Assembly (NCBI GenBank): GCA_963704615.1
Contig: OY969923.1
Span: 2,790,001-2,854,000 of the forward strand
Length of the DNA: 64,000 nt
Direction: 5' to 3'
Source: Bog-756 sp963704615
GTDB taxonomy: Bacteria > Actinomycetota > Acidimicrobiia > Acidimicrobiales > RAAP-2
The translations under genes and the position numbers were made by a program. A model generated the notes under the pieces. That model ran no database searches and was not told the DNA's origin. It was given only the letters and a program-made list of their open reading frames with translations. Below are positions 8,972-15,783 of the stretch, piece after piece (positions within the stretch are counted from its first letter, which is position 1; each line of letters starts with the position of its first letter).

Positions 8972-9787
8972 ATGAGTTCTGACGACTTTTCGCTACTGGC
9001 AGCGACTATTCCTCTTGCCGGTGTGATCGGCGTCTTCGTCGGCTCGTTCCTGAACGTCGTGGTCTACCGAGCACCGCTCGGTCTCTCGGTTTCCACCCCG
9101 CGGTCCTTCTGCCCTACATGTCGCCGGCAACTGGCGTGGTGGGAAAACGTTCCGCTTGTCTCGTGGGTCGGACTGAGAGGGCAGTGCCGCACCTGCCACG
9201 ACCCGATCTCGGTTCGCTATCCCCTGGTGGAGTTCTCCACAGGGGCCACCTTCGCCCTTGTCACCTGGGGTTGGAACGGCACCATCGTGTCTGCGGCCTA
9301 CTGCTGCCTGGCCGCTTCCATGATTGCCGTCGCTCTCATCGAATACGGCGGGAGGCGGTCACCCCTGTGGGTGGCGGCTGTCGGTGCTGCCGTCGGTGAG
9401 CTGATCATCGTAGTCGGAGCGGGATGGCAACACCACTGGCGAATCGTGGTCGGTTCGCTCATCGGATCCTTCGTCGCCATCATCGTCGTCGCTCTCCTGC
9501 GGTCCGTGGACCCCGAATGCGTCGATCCACGTGGGCATGGCCGATCCGCTGTCCTGGTCACGGGCTGCTGGCTAGGGGGAACGGGCTTCCGTGGAGTCGC
9601 AGTCGGCGCTGCGGTTTGGATCGTGGTCTACTTCGTTTGCATGGTGGTGGCCTGGAGAATAACCAGGCTGCGGCCCGGGGCCGGATCGTCGCCGGCCGTC
9701 GAGCAGGCGGTGCTGCCCATGTTCGGGGCACCATTGGTGACGGCGCTCGCCTTCGCGATGGCGGCCTCCCTCATTGTCAGGGGTTGA
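8972..9787 (+). CDS. Prepilin peptidase (PilD family), aspartyl catalytic residues apparently lost
   Basis: The 271-residue protein has the architecture of prepilin peptidase/N-methyltransferase. It starts with a first membrane helix ending in GSFLNVVVYR, then a cytoplasmic zinc-type domain with CPTC and CRTC pairs (residues about 48-72), then further membrane segments. The two catalytic aspartates of the family (one in the helix ending xxD...PD, one in GxGD) are not found. The first site reads VALIEYGGRRSPLW (Glu in place of Asp) and the second reads GHGRSAVLVTGCWLG, which aligns with GxGD but has Arg. The protein may therefore keep only the methyltransferase half, or be inactive. ATG start at 8972. 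The response-regulator gene follows 19 bases after its stop codon. Confidence 0.82.
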   Translation: MSSDDFSLLAATIPLAGVIGVFVGSFLNVVVYRAPLGLSVSTPRSFCPTCRRQLAWWENVPLVSWVGLRGQCRTCHDPISVRYPLVEFSTGATFALVTWGWNGTIVSAAYCCLAASMIAVALIEYGGRRSPLWVAAVGAAVGELIIVVGAGWQHHWRIVVGSLIGSFVAIIVVALLRSVDPECVDPRGHGRSAVLVTGCWLGGTGFRGVAVGAAVWIVVYFVCMVVAWRITRLRPGAGSSPAVEQAVLPMFGAPLVTALAFAMAASLIVRG

Positions 9788-9806
9788 CGAATCTACGATT
9801 GAGATC

Positions 9807-10547
9807 ATGAGCATTGTCGAACCCCCCGGGTCGACCGTCTCGTCCGATCCGGGAGGAACGGTCGAATCCATTCCTCCCGGTGGTCCCCGTCGGGTCGTCG
9901 TCGTCGACGATCACGAGCTTCTGCGTGCCGGAACACGACGCATCCTCGATGACTCCACCGGCTTCTCCGTGGTGGGTGAGGCGGGAGATGGTGACGTGGC
10001 CCTCCGGGTCATTGCCGAGGCGAAACCTGACGTGGTGTTGGTAGACATCAGGCTTCCCACCACAAACGGTATCGATCTGGCCCGCACGATCGTGGCGGCC
10101 TACCCGGATATCACCGTCCTGATTCTCAGCGCCTACGACGACGAGAACTACGTGAGGGCCGCCTTGGCAGCCGGCGTTTCGGGCTATCTCCTCAAGACCA
10201 TGCCCAGCGACGAGCTGATCCGATCGATCGGTGCCGCATGCGAAGGCAACCACCTCCTCGACGGCGGACCGATGGGCCGGGGAGAGAAAGCCGGCAAACC
10301 AACTCCGGGCCAATACGCACCCCGACTCACGGTCCGCGAGCAGGAGGTGGTCAAGCTGGTCGCCCGCGGGATGTCCAACAAGGCCATCGCCAGGCAGCTG
10401 AGGATCAGTCCGCGGACGGTCGAGGGACATCTCAATCATGTCTTCGACAAGCTCGGCGCCTCATCCCGAACCGAGCTCGTCCACTACGCCCTGGCCAATA
10501 GCTTGTTCGTGAGAGAACCGGCAGAGGCAACGGACCCGGCGCCGTGA
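9807..10547 (+). CDS. NarL/LuxR-family response regulator
   Basis: The 246-residue protein has a short Pro/Gly-rich N-terminal tail. A receiver domain follows (about residues 32-150), with acidic pair DD in VVVVDDHELLRAG, phospho-acceptor Asp80 in VVLVDIRLP, and the conserved Lys in GYLLKTMP. A C-terminal LuxR-type helix-turn-helix (about 175-235) includes LTVREQEVVKLVARGMSNK and ISPRTVEGHLNHVFDKL. I chose the ATG at 9807; a TTG at 9774 would overlap the peptidase gene. The kinase gene downstream starts inside the stop codon of this one, so the two are co-translated. Its place between the prepilin peptidase and pilT suggests, but does not prove, control of pilus genes. Confidence 0.9.
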   Translation: MSIVEPPGSTVSSDPGGTVESIPPGGPRRVVVVDDHELLRAGTRRILDDSTGFSVVGEAGDGDVALRVIAEAKPDVVLVDIRLPTTNGIDLARTIVAAYPDITVLILSAYDDENYVRAALAAGVSGYLLKTMPSDELIRSIGAACEGNHLLDGGPMGRGEKAGKPTPGQYAPRLTVREQEVVKLVARGMSNKAIARQLRISPRTVEGHLNHVFDKLGASSRTELVHYALANSLFVREPAEATDPAP

Positions 10548-12166
10548 GCGAGGCCGTCGCACGCTGGACTGGCACCCCCGTAACCGGAGCCCACACGGCC
10601 GCCGATCAAACGGATCGCCCTCCGAAACCCTCCCCCGAAGATCGTGCTGCCGGAAGCGAGAAGTCTTCGACTCGAGTGACCTCCACCAAAAGACCGTGGA
10701 CGAACTCACGCTTCTGGGTCCTTCAGGTGGTCATTCTGGCGCTCTATCTGACCCGACTGGCCGCCACCGTCGCTTTTCACCTGGATACCACTTCGCTGGC
10801 AGTCGAGTTCTCGACCTTGGCCCTCTTTTTGGTGCCGGTGATCTACGCGGCACTGAACTATGGGTTCGCCGGGGCGCTGTTCACCGCCGGATGGGTGACG
10901 GTCCTGGCGGTCCCTCGATTCTTTACCGCAGTCGACGATCGTAACTACGTCGGTGCATGGGCCGAATTCGCCCAGGTCCTTCTCCTGGATGCATTGGCCT
11001 TTTTGGTCGGTCAACGGGTGACGGCGGAGCGGGACGCGCGCCAACTGGCCGAATCCGCCCAACAGGCGCACTTGAGTGCCGAGGCTCTCTACCGGGACCT
11101 CTTCGATTCGAACCAGGCGCCTATTCTGATCGTAGACGGGAGCGGGAACGTGGTCGAAGCCAACGCCTCAGCCCAGCGAGCGTTCGCAGCCACTCCCCGA
11201 TCCGTGGCTTCGGGATCCGAACCGATGGGTTCGGAGGTCTCCCCCACCCGTTTGGTCGACATGATCGGTGCTGATGCGGCCGGTCAAGTTCTCTCCCGGT
11301 TGATCAATGAGCAGCTTCCTGAGTCCTCGACGGAGGACGATCGCGCCGTGAGAGTTGAACGAGTTCAGCCTGTCCCCTTCGAGATCGAAGGACAACCCAT
11401 CCTGTTCCGACCGTCGGCCACCATGCTCGGTCACTTGGACAATGGAGCCCGGATGCAGGTCATATTCGAGGACGTCACTGCGGAGACACGCCGCCATGAC
11501 CTGATGGAGGCGTATGCGGCCCGCGTCGTCCTCGGTCAGGAGGAGGAGCGGCGTCACATTGCACAGGAGCTTCACGACGGTCCGGTGCAAACCCTCATCC
11601 ATTTGTGCCGGCAGATCGACGAGGTGGAGTCACGGTCCGACTCGGTCCGTGATGACCCGGACGGGCTGTCGGGCCTCAGGGTCATCGTCGAAGACACGGT
11701 GGCCGAGTTGCGGTCGATCGCTCGGGGACTGAGACCGTCAGTTCTCGACGACCTGGGTTTGGTCGCCTCCATCAACCAGATCCTTTCGGAGGCCGGCGAG
11801 CGCCAGCAGTTTGAGACGTCCTTCGGGGTGACCGGCCCGGAGCGGCGACTGGCTCCCGCCGTCGAGTTGGCGCTTTTTCGCATCGCCCAGGAAGCACTTT
11901 CGAACGTCGAGCGACATGCTTCAGCCCACCGGGTGGCGATCGGACTCAACTTCGAAGAGCGCGGACTGCGACTCCTGGTGAAGGACGATGGCGTCGGTTT
12001 CAAAGTCGAGCGGCAGGCCGAGGGCGTCAACAATCGATCGCAGGGGCTTCCCGGCATGACCGAACGGGCGCACCTGATCGGGTCGAGGCTCACCATCCAT
12101 TCGGAGTTGGGAGCCGGAAGCACCGTGGATGTGTGGGTTCCGACAACGATTATCGAGGAACAATGA
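10544..12166 (+). CDS. Membrane sensor histidine kinase (HisKA_3/NarX-DesK type) with PAS domain
   Basis: The 540-residue kinase begins with GTG in a 4-base overlap with the response regulator. After a 60-residue polar N-terminus come about four closely spaced membrane helices (about 65-165) with almost no extracellular loop, so it probably senses a membrane or intracellular cue. A PAS-like domain follows (about 185-310, ILIVDGSGNVVEANASA). The dimerisation/phosphotransfer motif is EEERRHIAQELHDGPVQ with the acceptor His at residue 344. The ATPase domain has an N box (FRIAQEALSNVERHA), a G1 box (KDDGVGF) and a G2-like box (GLPGMTERA). This is the normal partner type for a LuxR-class regulator. 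Confidence 0.9.
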   Translation: MSEAVARWTGTPVTGAHTAADQTDRPPKPSPEDRAAGSEKSSTRVTSTKRPWTNSRFWVLQVVILALYLTRLAATVAFHLDTTSLAVEFSTLALFLVPVIYAALNYGFAGALFTAGWVTVLAVPRFFTAVDDRNYVGAWAEFAQVLLLDALAFLVGQRVTAERDARQLAESAQQAHLSAEALYRDLFDSNQAPILIVDGSGNVVEANASAQRAFAATPRSVASGSEPMGSEVSPTRLVDMIGADAAGQVLSRLINEQLPESSTEDDRAVRVERVQPVPFEIEGQPILFRPSATMLGHLDNGARMQVIFEDVTAETRRHDLMEAYAARVVLGQEEERRHIAQELHDGPVQTLIHLCRQIDEVESRSDSVRDDPDGLSGLRVIVEDTVAELRSIARGLRPSVLDDLGLVASINQILSEAGERQQFETSFGVTGPERRLAPAVELALFRIAQEALSNVERHASAHRVAIGLNFEERGLRLLVKDDGVGFKVERQAEGVNNRSQGLPGMTERAHLIGSRLTIHSELGAGSTVDVWVPTTIIEEQ

Positions 12167-12320
12167 GGGTTTGACAGTCTGAATTAGCCATCCAGTGCCC
12201 TAGCTGACGATGAATTACGCCTGTCTGGGCCGATATTCTGCACAGCCCGAGCGGTCAACTGTCATTCAACCGAAATGAAATTGAGGGTTGATTCTCATCA
12301 ATTCATGGGATACTCGTGGC

Positions 12321-12617
12321 GTGGAACCGATCATCATTGAGTCGTGCCACAGTACGTGGATCATCGACATGGAGAATTCGCGGTTCCGACGCCTGGTTAA
12401 GGATTCGGATCATCGCACAAGTCCTGCCTCAACGGAGTGGCAGGCCTGCTATGGCGTGGAGATCGATCCTCTCTCCGAATCGTTCGTTGTCCTCCTCAAC
12501 CCCGAAGGGACTCGTCTTTTGAGGAGTTGGCGACACGTCGAACACTGTGTCCAATGCGGCGGAGAGGCGACCTCGGAGCTCTCCCTCAGGGATCTGCGTT
12601 CCGCCGTACGCGGCTGA
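12321..12617 (+). CDS. Small conserved protein of unknown function (98 aa)
   Basis: The frame encodes 98 residues with non-random composition: a start of VEPIIIESCHSTWIIDMENSRFRR, the segment FVVLLNPEGTRLLRSWRH, and two cysteines (HCVQCGG) that, with Cys and His near the N-terminus, could bind a metal. It looks like a genuine short actinobacterial protein, but I cannot name a function. I chose the GTG at 12321. A -10-like GATACT lies seven bases upstream of it, so the mRNA may be leaderless; the TTG at 12288 lacks a usable ribosome site. An imperfect 20-bp repeat (see findings) spans the end of the gene and the sequence after it. Confidence 0.55.
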   Translation: MEPIIIESCHSTWIIDMENSRFRRLVKDSDHRTSPASTEWQACYGVEIDPLSESFVVLLNPEGTRLLRSWRHVEHCVQCGGEATSELSLRDLRSAVRG

Positions 12618-12977
12618 TCAAGATCTGCGCTCCGCCGTTCGGGGAGACCGAAGGTGTGTTCTTGAATCAGCCGGGTCGTGTTTCGGGGCCAAACCCATTC
12701 GAACCGGGTCGAAGCGGGTAGAGTTTAATGTCCGATTGGCGTCGCGGGCAGGTGGTGGACGCCAATTGGATTGCTGATCGAACGACACCCTATGGACCGA
12801 CACCTCCTCTCACGATAACTGTGACGACGTCCACCACACGGGGGGCACTTGGCATCTGCCACCAATCGGGTCCCGGTGCGGCCGTCGTTGGGACAAGTCA
12901 TTTGTGGGCCGGGGCCATCGGCGGAGGTTGTGCTCCACGATGCTCAGGCAACGCTTCGGGTGAATCCGGGTCAGGCA
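12618..12977. other. Intergenic stretch without a supported gene
   Basis: These 360 bases follow the 98-residue protein gene. They contain the second copy of an imperfect 20-bp repeat (12622-12641, first copy 12591-12610, period 31 bases). No other motif, tRNA fold or hairpin was convincing. Short frames here lack recognisable protein features. Confidence 0.4.
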
Positions 12978-13316
12978 ATGAGTGAGGACACACCCAGCCA
13001 AGCCGGTGCGCCACCACCCTCTTCCGCTCCGCCGCCACCGCCTGCAACCGCACCTCCGGCACCCCCGCCCCCGCCTTCCGCCTCACCCGAAGAGACCAAG
13101 GCATCGAACACCGACTTTGCCTCTGCCGCTGCCATGGCAAAGGACATCCTCTCTGTCGGACCGACCGACTATCCGGAACCTAGTGAGTCGGAGGGTAAAA
13201 CCGAGGCCGCCGCCGCTGAAGAGCCCTATGTCGGTCCAGACCCACCTGAGGCACCGATGGCGCCTGACTTCTTCACCACGTCGCGACCGAAAAAGAAATT
13301 CTGGCGGTTGAAATAG
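12978..13316 (+). CDS. Small proline-rich protein with basic C-terminal tail
   Basis: The 112-residue frame starts at an ATG preceded by GGTCAGG. It encodes a Pro/Ala/Ser-rich, presumably disordered first half (runs of PPPP). A mildly acidic second half follows and ends in the basic tail RPKKKFWRLK. There is no signal peptide or membrane segment, and I recognise no family. Low complexity makes this a cautious call; the charged, aromatic C-terminus is the best argument that it is translated. It converges on moaC, whose stop lies 18 bases away on the other strand. Confidence 0.45.
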   Translation: MSEDTPSQAGAPPPSSAPPPPPATAPPAPPPPPSASPEETKASNTDFASAAAMAKDILSVGPTDYPEPSESEGKTEAAAAEEPYVGPDPPEAPMAPDFFTTSRPKKKFWRLK

Positions 13317-13334
13317 GCCATCTCACATCTGGCC

Positions 13335-13820
13335 TCAGAGCAGAGGATCCCTTTTCCACACGCCTGATGTCCCACCCGTCTTCTCCCACAGCATGAGCTG
13401 GCCGATGCTCATGGTCCGATCCGTTGTTTTGCACATGTCGTAGACGGTGAGAGCGGCGATGGCGCACGCCGTCATGGCTTCCATCTCCACTCCAGTTCGG
13501 TCCACGGCCTCGACTTTGGCTTCAACCTCGACGAAGTCGTCTCCGATGGTGAAGTCGACGTGCACCGCCCCGACCAGAAGCGGATGGCACATGGGCACCA
13601 GGTCGGCCGTCCGCTTGGCTGCCTGGATGCCCGCTACCCGGGCGGCGGCCAGGACGTCGCCCTTGGTGATGGCATTGTTTGCCACCTTCGCGGTCGTTTC
13701 AGGCTTCATCGCCACCTTGCAGCGGGCCAGTGCCCGCCTGTGGGTGGCCTCCTTTGGCGACACATCCACCATACGAGTACCACTAAAGGGGTCCAGGTGG
13801 CTGAGGCTTCGGTCTGTCAT
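13335..13820 (-). CDS. moaC: Cyclic pyranopterin monophosphate synthase MoaC
   Basis: A 161-residue MoaC, which converts the GTP-derived cyclic intermediate made by MoaA into cPMP in molybdenum-cofactor synthesis. Diagnostic stretches are MVDVSPKEATHRRA near the N-terminus, KGDVLAAARVAGIQAAKRT, LVPMCHPLLV and VEMEAMTACAIAALTVYDMCK. The length matches the family. I chose the ATG at 13820, which gives the standard TDRSLSHLD N-terminus; a GTG at 13844 would add eight residues. No other cofactor genes are next to it. It is divergent from the fmdB-like gene. Confidence 0.95.
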   Translation of the reverse strand: MTDRSLSHLDPFSGTRMVDVSPKEATHRRALARCKVAMKPETTAKVANNAITKGDVLAAARVAGIQAAKRTADLVPMCHPLLVGAVHVDFTIGDDFVEVEAKVEAVDRTGVEMEAMTACAIAALTVYDMCKTTDRTMSIGQLMLWEKTGGTSGVWKRDPLL

Positions 13821-13938
13821 GAGGCCGTCCGGTGCGTCACGCACCCAGTGTACGGGACACCAGGCACAAGGGACGGCATTGGCACTCGCTACAGTAGACT
13901 GCTAACGCGGGGTCGACCCCGAACCGAGAGGAAGCGGC

Positions 13939-14331
13939 TTGCCCACCTACGAATACCGCTGTGACAGCTGCGACAAGAACTTCGACGTCGTACAGTCGTT
14001 TCAGGACGACCCGCTGACCGCCTGTCCCACCTGTGGTGCTCCGGTGCGAAAGGTCTTCGGCAACGTGGGAATCGTCTTCAAAGGGAGCGGGTTTTACAAG
14101 ACGGACAGCCGCAAGGGCAGCTCCTTGAAGAAGACCGAAGGGGGCGAATCGTCACCGGAATCGAATGGCGGATCGAAGAGTTCGGAGCCAGCTGCCAACG
14201 GCAAGTCGTCTGCAGGCTCGGCGGACTCCACGCCGGCACCCGCGAAGACGACAACTCCTGCAACCTCCGACAAACCATCGTCATCGAGCAAGGGGGATTC
14301 ACCTAGGGCGGGCGCAGCACCCCCTGGTTAG
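13939..14331 (+). CDS. FmdB-family zinc-ribbon protein
   Basis: The 130-residue product has an N-terminal FmdB/CxxC zinc ribbon (PTYEYRCDSCDKNFDVVQ, then CPTCGAPVRKVF) ending in the family signature GIVFKGSGFYKTD at about residues 46-58. A long Ser/Lys/Gly/Pro-rich disordered tail follows. The start is a TTG at 13939 with a good Shine-Dalgarno (GAGAGGAAG) upstream. FmdB proteins are regulatory or nucleic-acid-associated, but their precise role is unsettled. The gene ends 85 bases before the second pilT. Confidence 0.88.
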   Translation: MPTYEYRCDSCDKNFDVVQSFQDDPLTACPTCGAPVRKVFGNVGIVFKGSGFYKTDSRKGSSLKKTEGGESSPESNGGSKSSEPAANGKSSAGSADSTPAPAKTTTPATSDKPSSSSKGDSPRAGAAPPG

Positions 14332-14415
14332 CTACGCCCCTCGTGCACACACTCTCGGTTGCTCTGACTCAATGAGCGGAAGTAATCCTCGCCAAACGCA
14401 GTACGCGCCCGTACA

Positions 14416-15582
14416 ATGGTTCTCGTGGACCGCGGCGATCTCGATCGAATCCTGATAATGCTGGCCGAACTCGATGGCTCGGACCTGCACATCAAAGCAG
14501 GAGCGCCGCCGCGCCTCCGGGTAGCCGGCTCACTCCGCACCCTCGACGACGAACCTTCATTCACCGAAACCGAGACGCAGGAGCTAGCTGAGTCGATCAT
14601 GTCGCCAGGCATCCTCGACGTGTTCAACGACAAACACGAGGTTGACTTCGCATACAGTCTTCCAGGTACCGGTCGGTTCCGCGTCAATGCCTACTTCCAA
14701 CGCTCCTCGGTGGCACTAGCCATGCGCCGGGTGCGGTCGTCGGCTGCCACGGCCGAGGAGCTGGGACTCCCGGAGGTGGTTAACCGCCTGGCCGAGGAGA
14801 TGCGCGGCCTGGTGCTGGTGACCGGTCCAACCGGATCGGGCAAGACGACCACCCTGGCGGCCATGGTCAGCCACATCAACCACATGCGTGCGTGCCATGT
14901 GGTCACCATCGAAGATCCGGTCGAATACCTGCATACGGACGACCTGGCCGCCATCGATCAGCGCGAGGTCGGATTCGATACCGGTTCTTTCGCTTCGGCC
15001 ATGCGGGTCGTCCTGAGGCAGGATCCTGATGTGATCCTGGTGGGCGAAATGAGGGATACCGAAACCGTCTCGGCGGCCATGACCGCGGCAGAGACCGGAC
15101 ACCTCGTCTTATCCACGCTCCACACCATTAACGCTACCGAGACGATCAACCGGATCGTCGACTTCTTCCCCCCACACCAACAGACCCAGGTGCGCCTCGG
15201 GCTGGCGGGGTCTCTCAAAGGCATCATCTGCCAGCGCCTCATCCCCACAGCGGATGGCAAGAGCCGGGTTCCGGTGCTCGAGCTTCTGGTGGTCAACGGA
15301 AGGATTCAACAGGCGATCATCGATCCCATGCTGACCGGTGATATCGAAGAAATTGTGGCCGACGGCGAGTATTACGGCATGACCACCTTCGACCAATCCC
15401 TCGTCAACCTCATCAGCGAGGGCACTATCGATCTGGCCGAGGCCATGGCCACCGCTACAAATCCCCACGACCTCAAGGTCATGCTGGAACGCAAGGGCAT
15501 CATGCAGACCGGTCAATTTCGCGACAGCCAACCTCAGCTGACCAGCGAATACGCTCCAGCCTCCGTCTGCCGGCGGGTCTAG
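14416..15582 (+). CDS. pilT: Second PilT-like twitching ATPase
   Basis: The 388-residue protein has the classical PilT layout without an N-terminal MshEN domain. A PAS-like N2 domain (about 1-115, DGSDLHIKAGAPPRLRV) is followed by Walker A GPTGSGKTT at residues 137-145, IEDPVEYLH, Walker B VILVGEMRD and His box HLVLSTLHT. The PilT signature AIRNLIR is changed to GRIQQAII, so its retraction activity may differ from the paralogue at 4045-5697. A -10-like TACAAT (14412-14417) overlaps the ATG. If used, the mRNA would begin near the GTG at 14425, giving a leaderless start three codons in. Downstream lie pilMN and pilO. Confidence 0.92.
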   Translation: MVLVDRGDLDRILIMLAELDGSDLHIKAGAPPRLRVAGSLRTLDDEPSFTETETQELAESIMSPGILDVFNDKHEVDFAYSLPGTGRFRVNAYFQRSSVALAMRRVRSSAATAEELGLPEVVNRLAEEMRGLVLVTGPTGSGKTTTLAAMVSHINHMRACHVVTIEDPVEYLHTDDLAAIDQREVGFDTGSFASAMRVVLRQDPDVILVGEMRDTETVSAAMTAAETGHLVLSTLHTINATETINRIVDFFPPHQQTQVRLGLAGSLKGIICQRLIPTADGKSRVPVLELLVVNGRIQQAIIDPMLTGDIEEIVADGEYYGMTTFDQSLVNLISEGTIDLAEAMATATNPHDLKVMLERKGIMQTGQFRDSQPQLTSEYAPASVCRRV

Positions 15583-15713
15583 GTGCGACGAGGCTCCCGA
15601 GTGGTTTCACACTTGTCTGAGAACACCTGATTTGTCCTCGTCCTGACGTCTGAAATCGACCGACAGAGGACCTCAAGGTGTTCCAGGTTCCGTCCGATAG
15701 ACCTTCGTAGCGT

Positions 15714-15739
15714 CTGGTGCACTGTGTGACAGTCACCAG
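15714..15739 (+). terminator. Hairpin between second pilT and pilMN
   Basis: CTGGTG (15714-15719) and ACTGT (15721-15725) pair with ACAGT (15729-15733) and CACCAG (15734-15739), with one bulged C and a GTG loop. It sits 132 bases after the pilT stop and 44 before the pilMN start, so it is either a terminator or a leader structure for pilMN. Confidence 0.45.
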
Positions 15740-15783
15740 CCCATTGCATAGAGCAAGCGATCACATACGGACCGGAGACTTCC

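Noticed and set aside
12640..12740. Sequence resembling a tRNA T-loop (ATTCGAACC)
   Set aside because: No acceptor stem, anticodon arm or D arm can be built around it.
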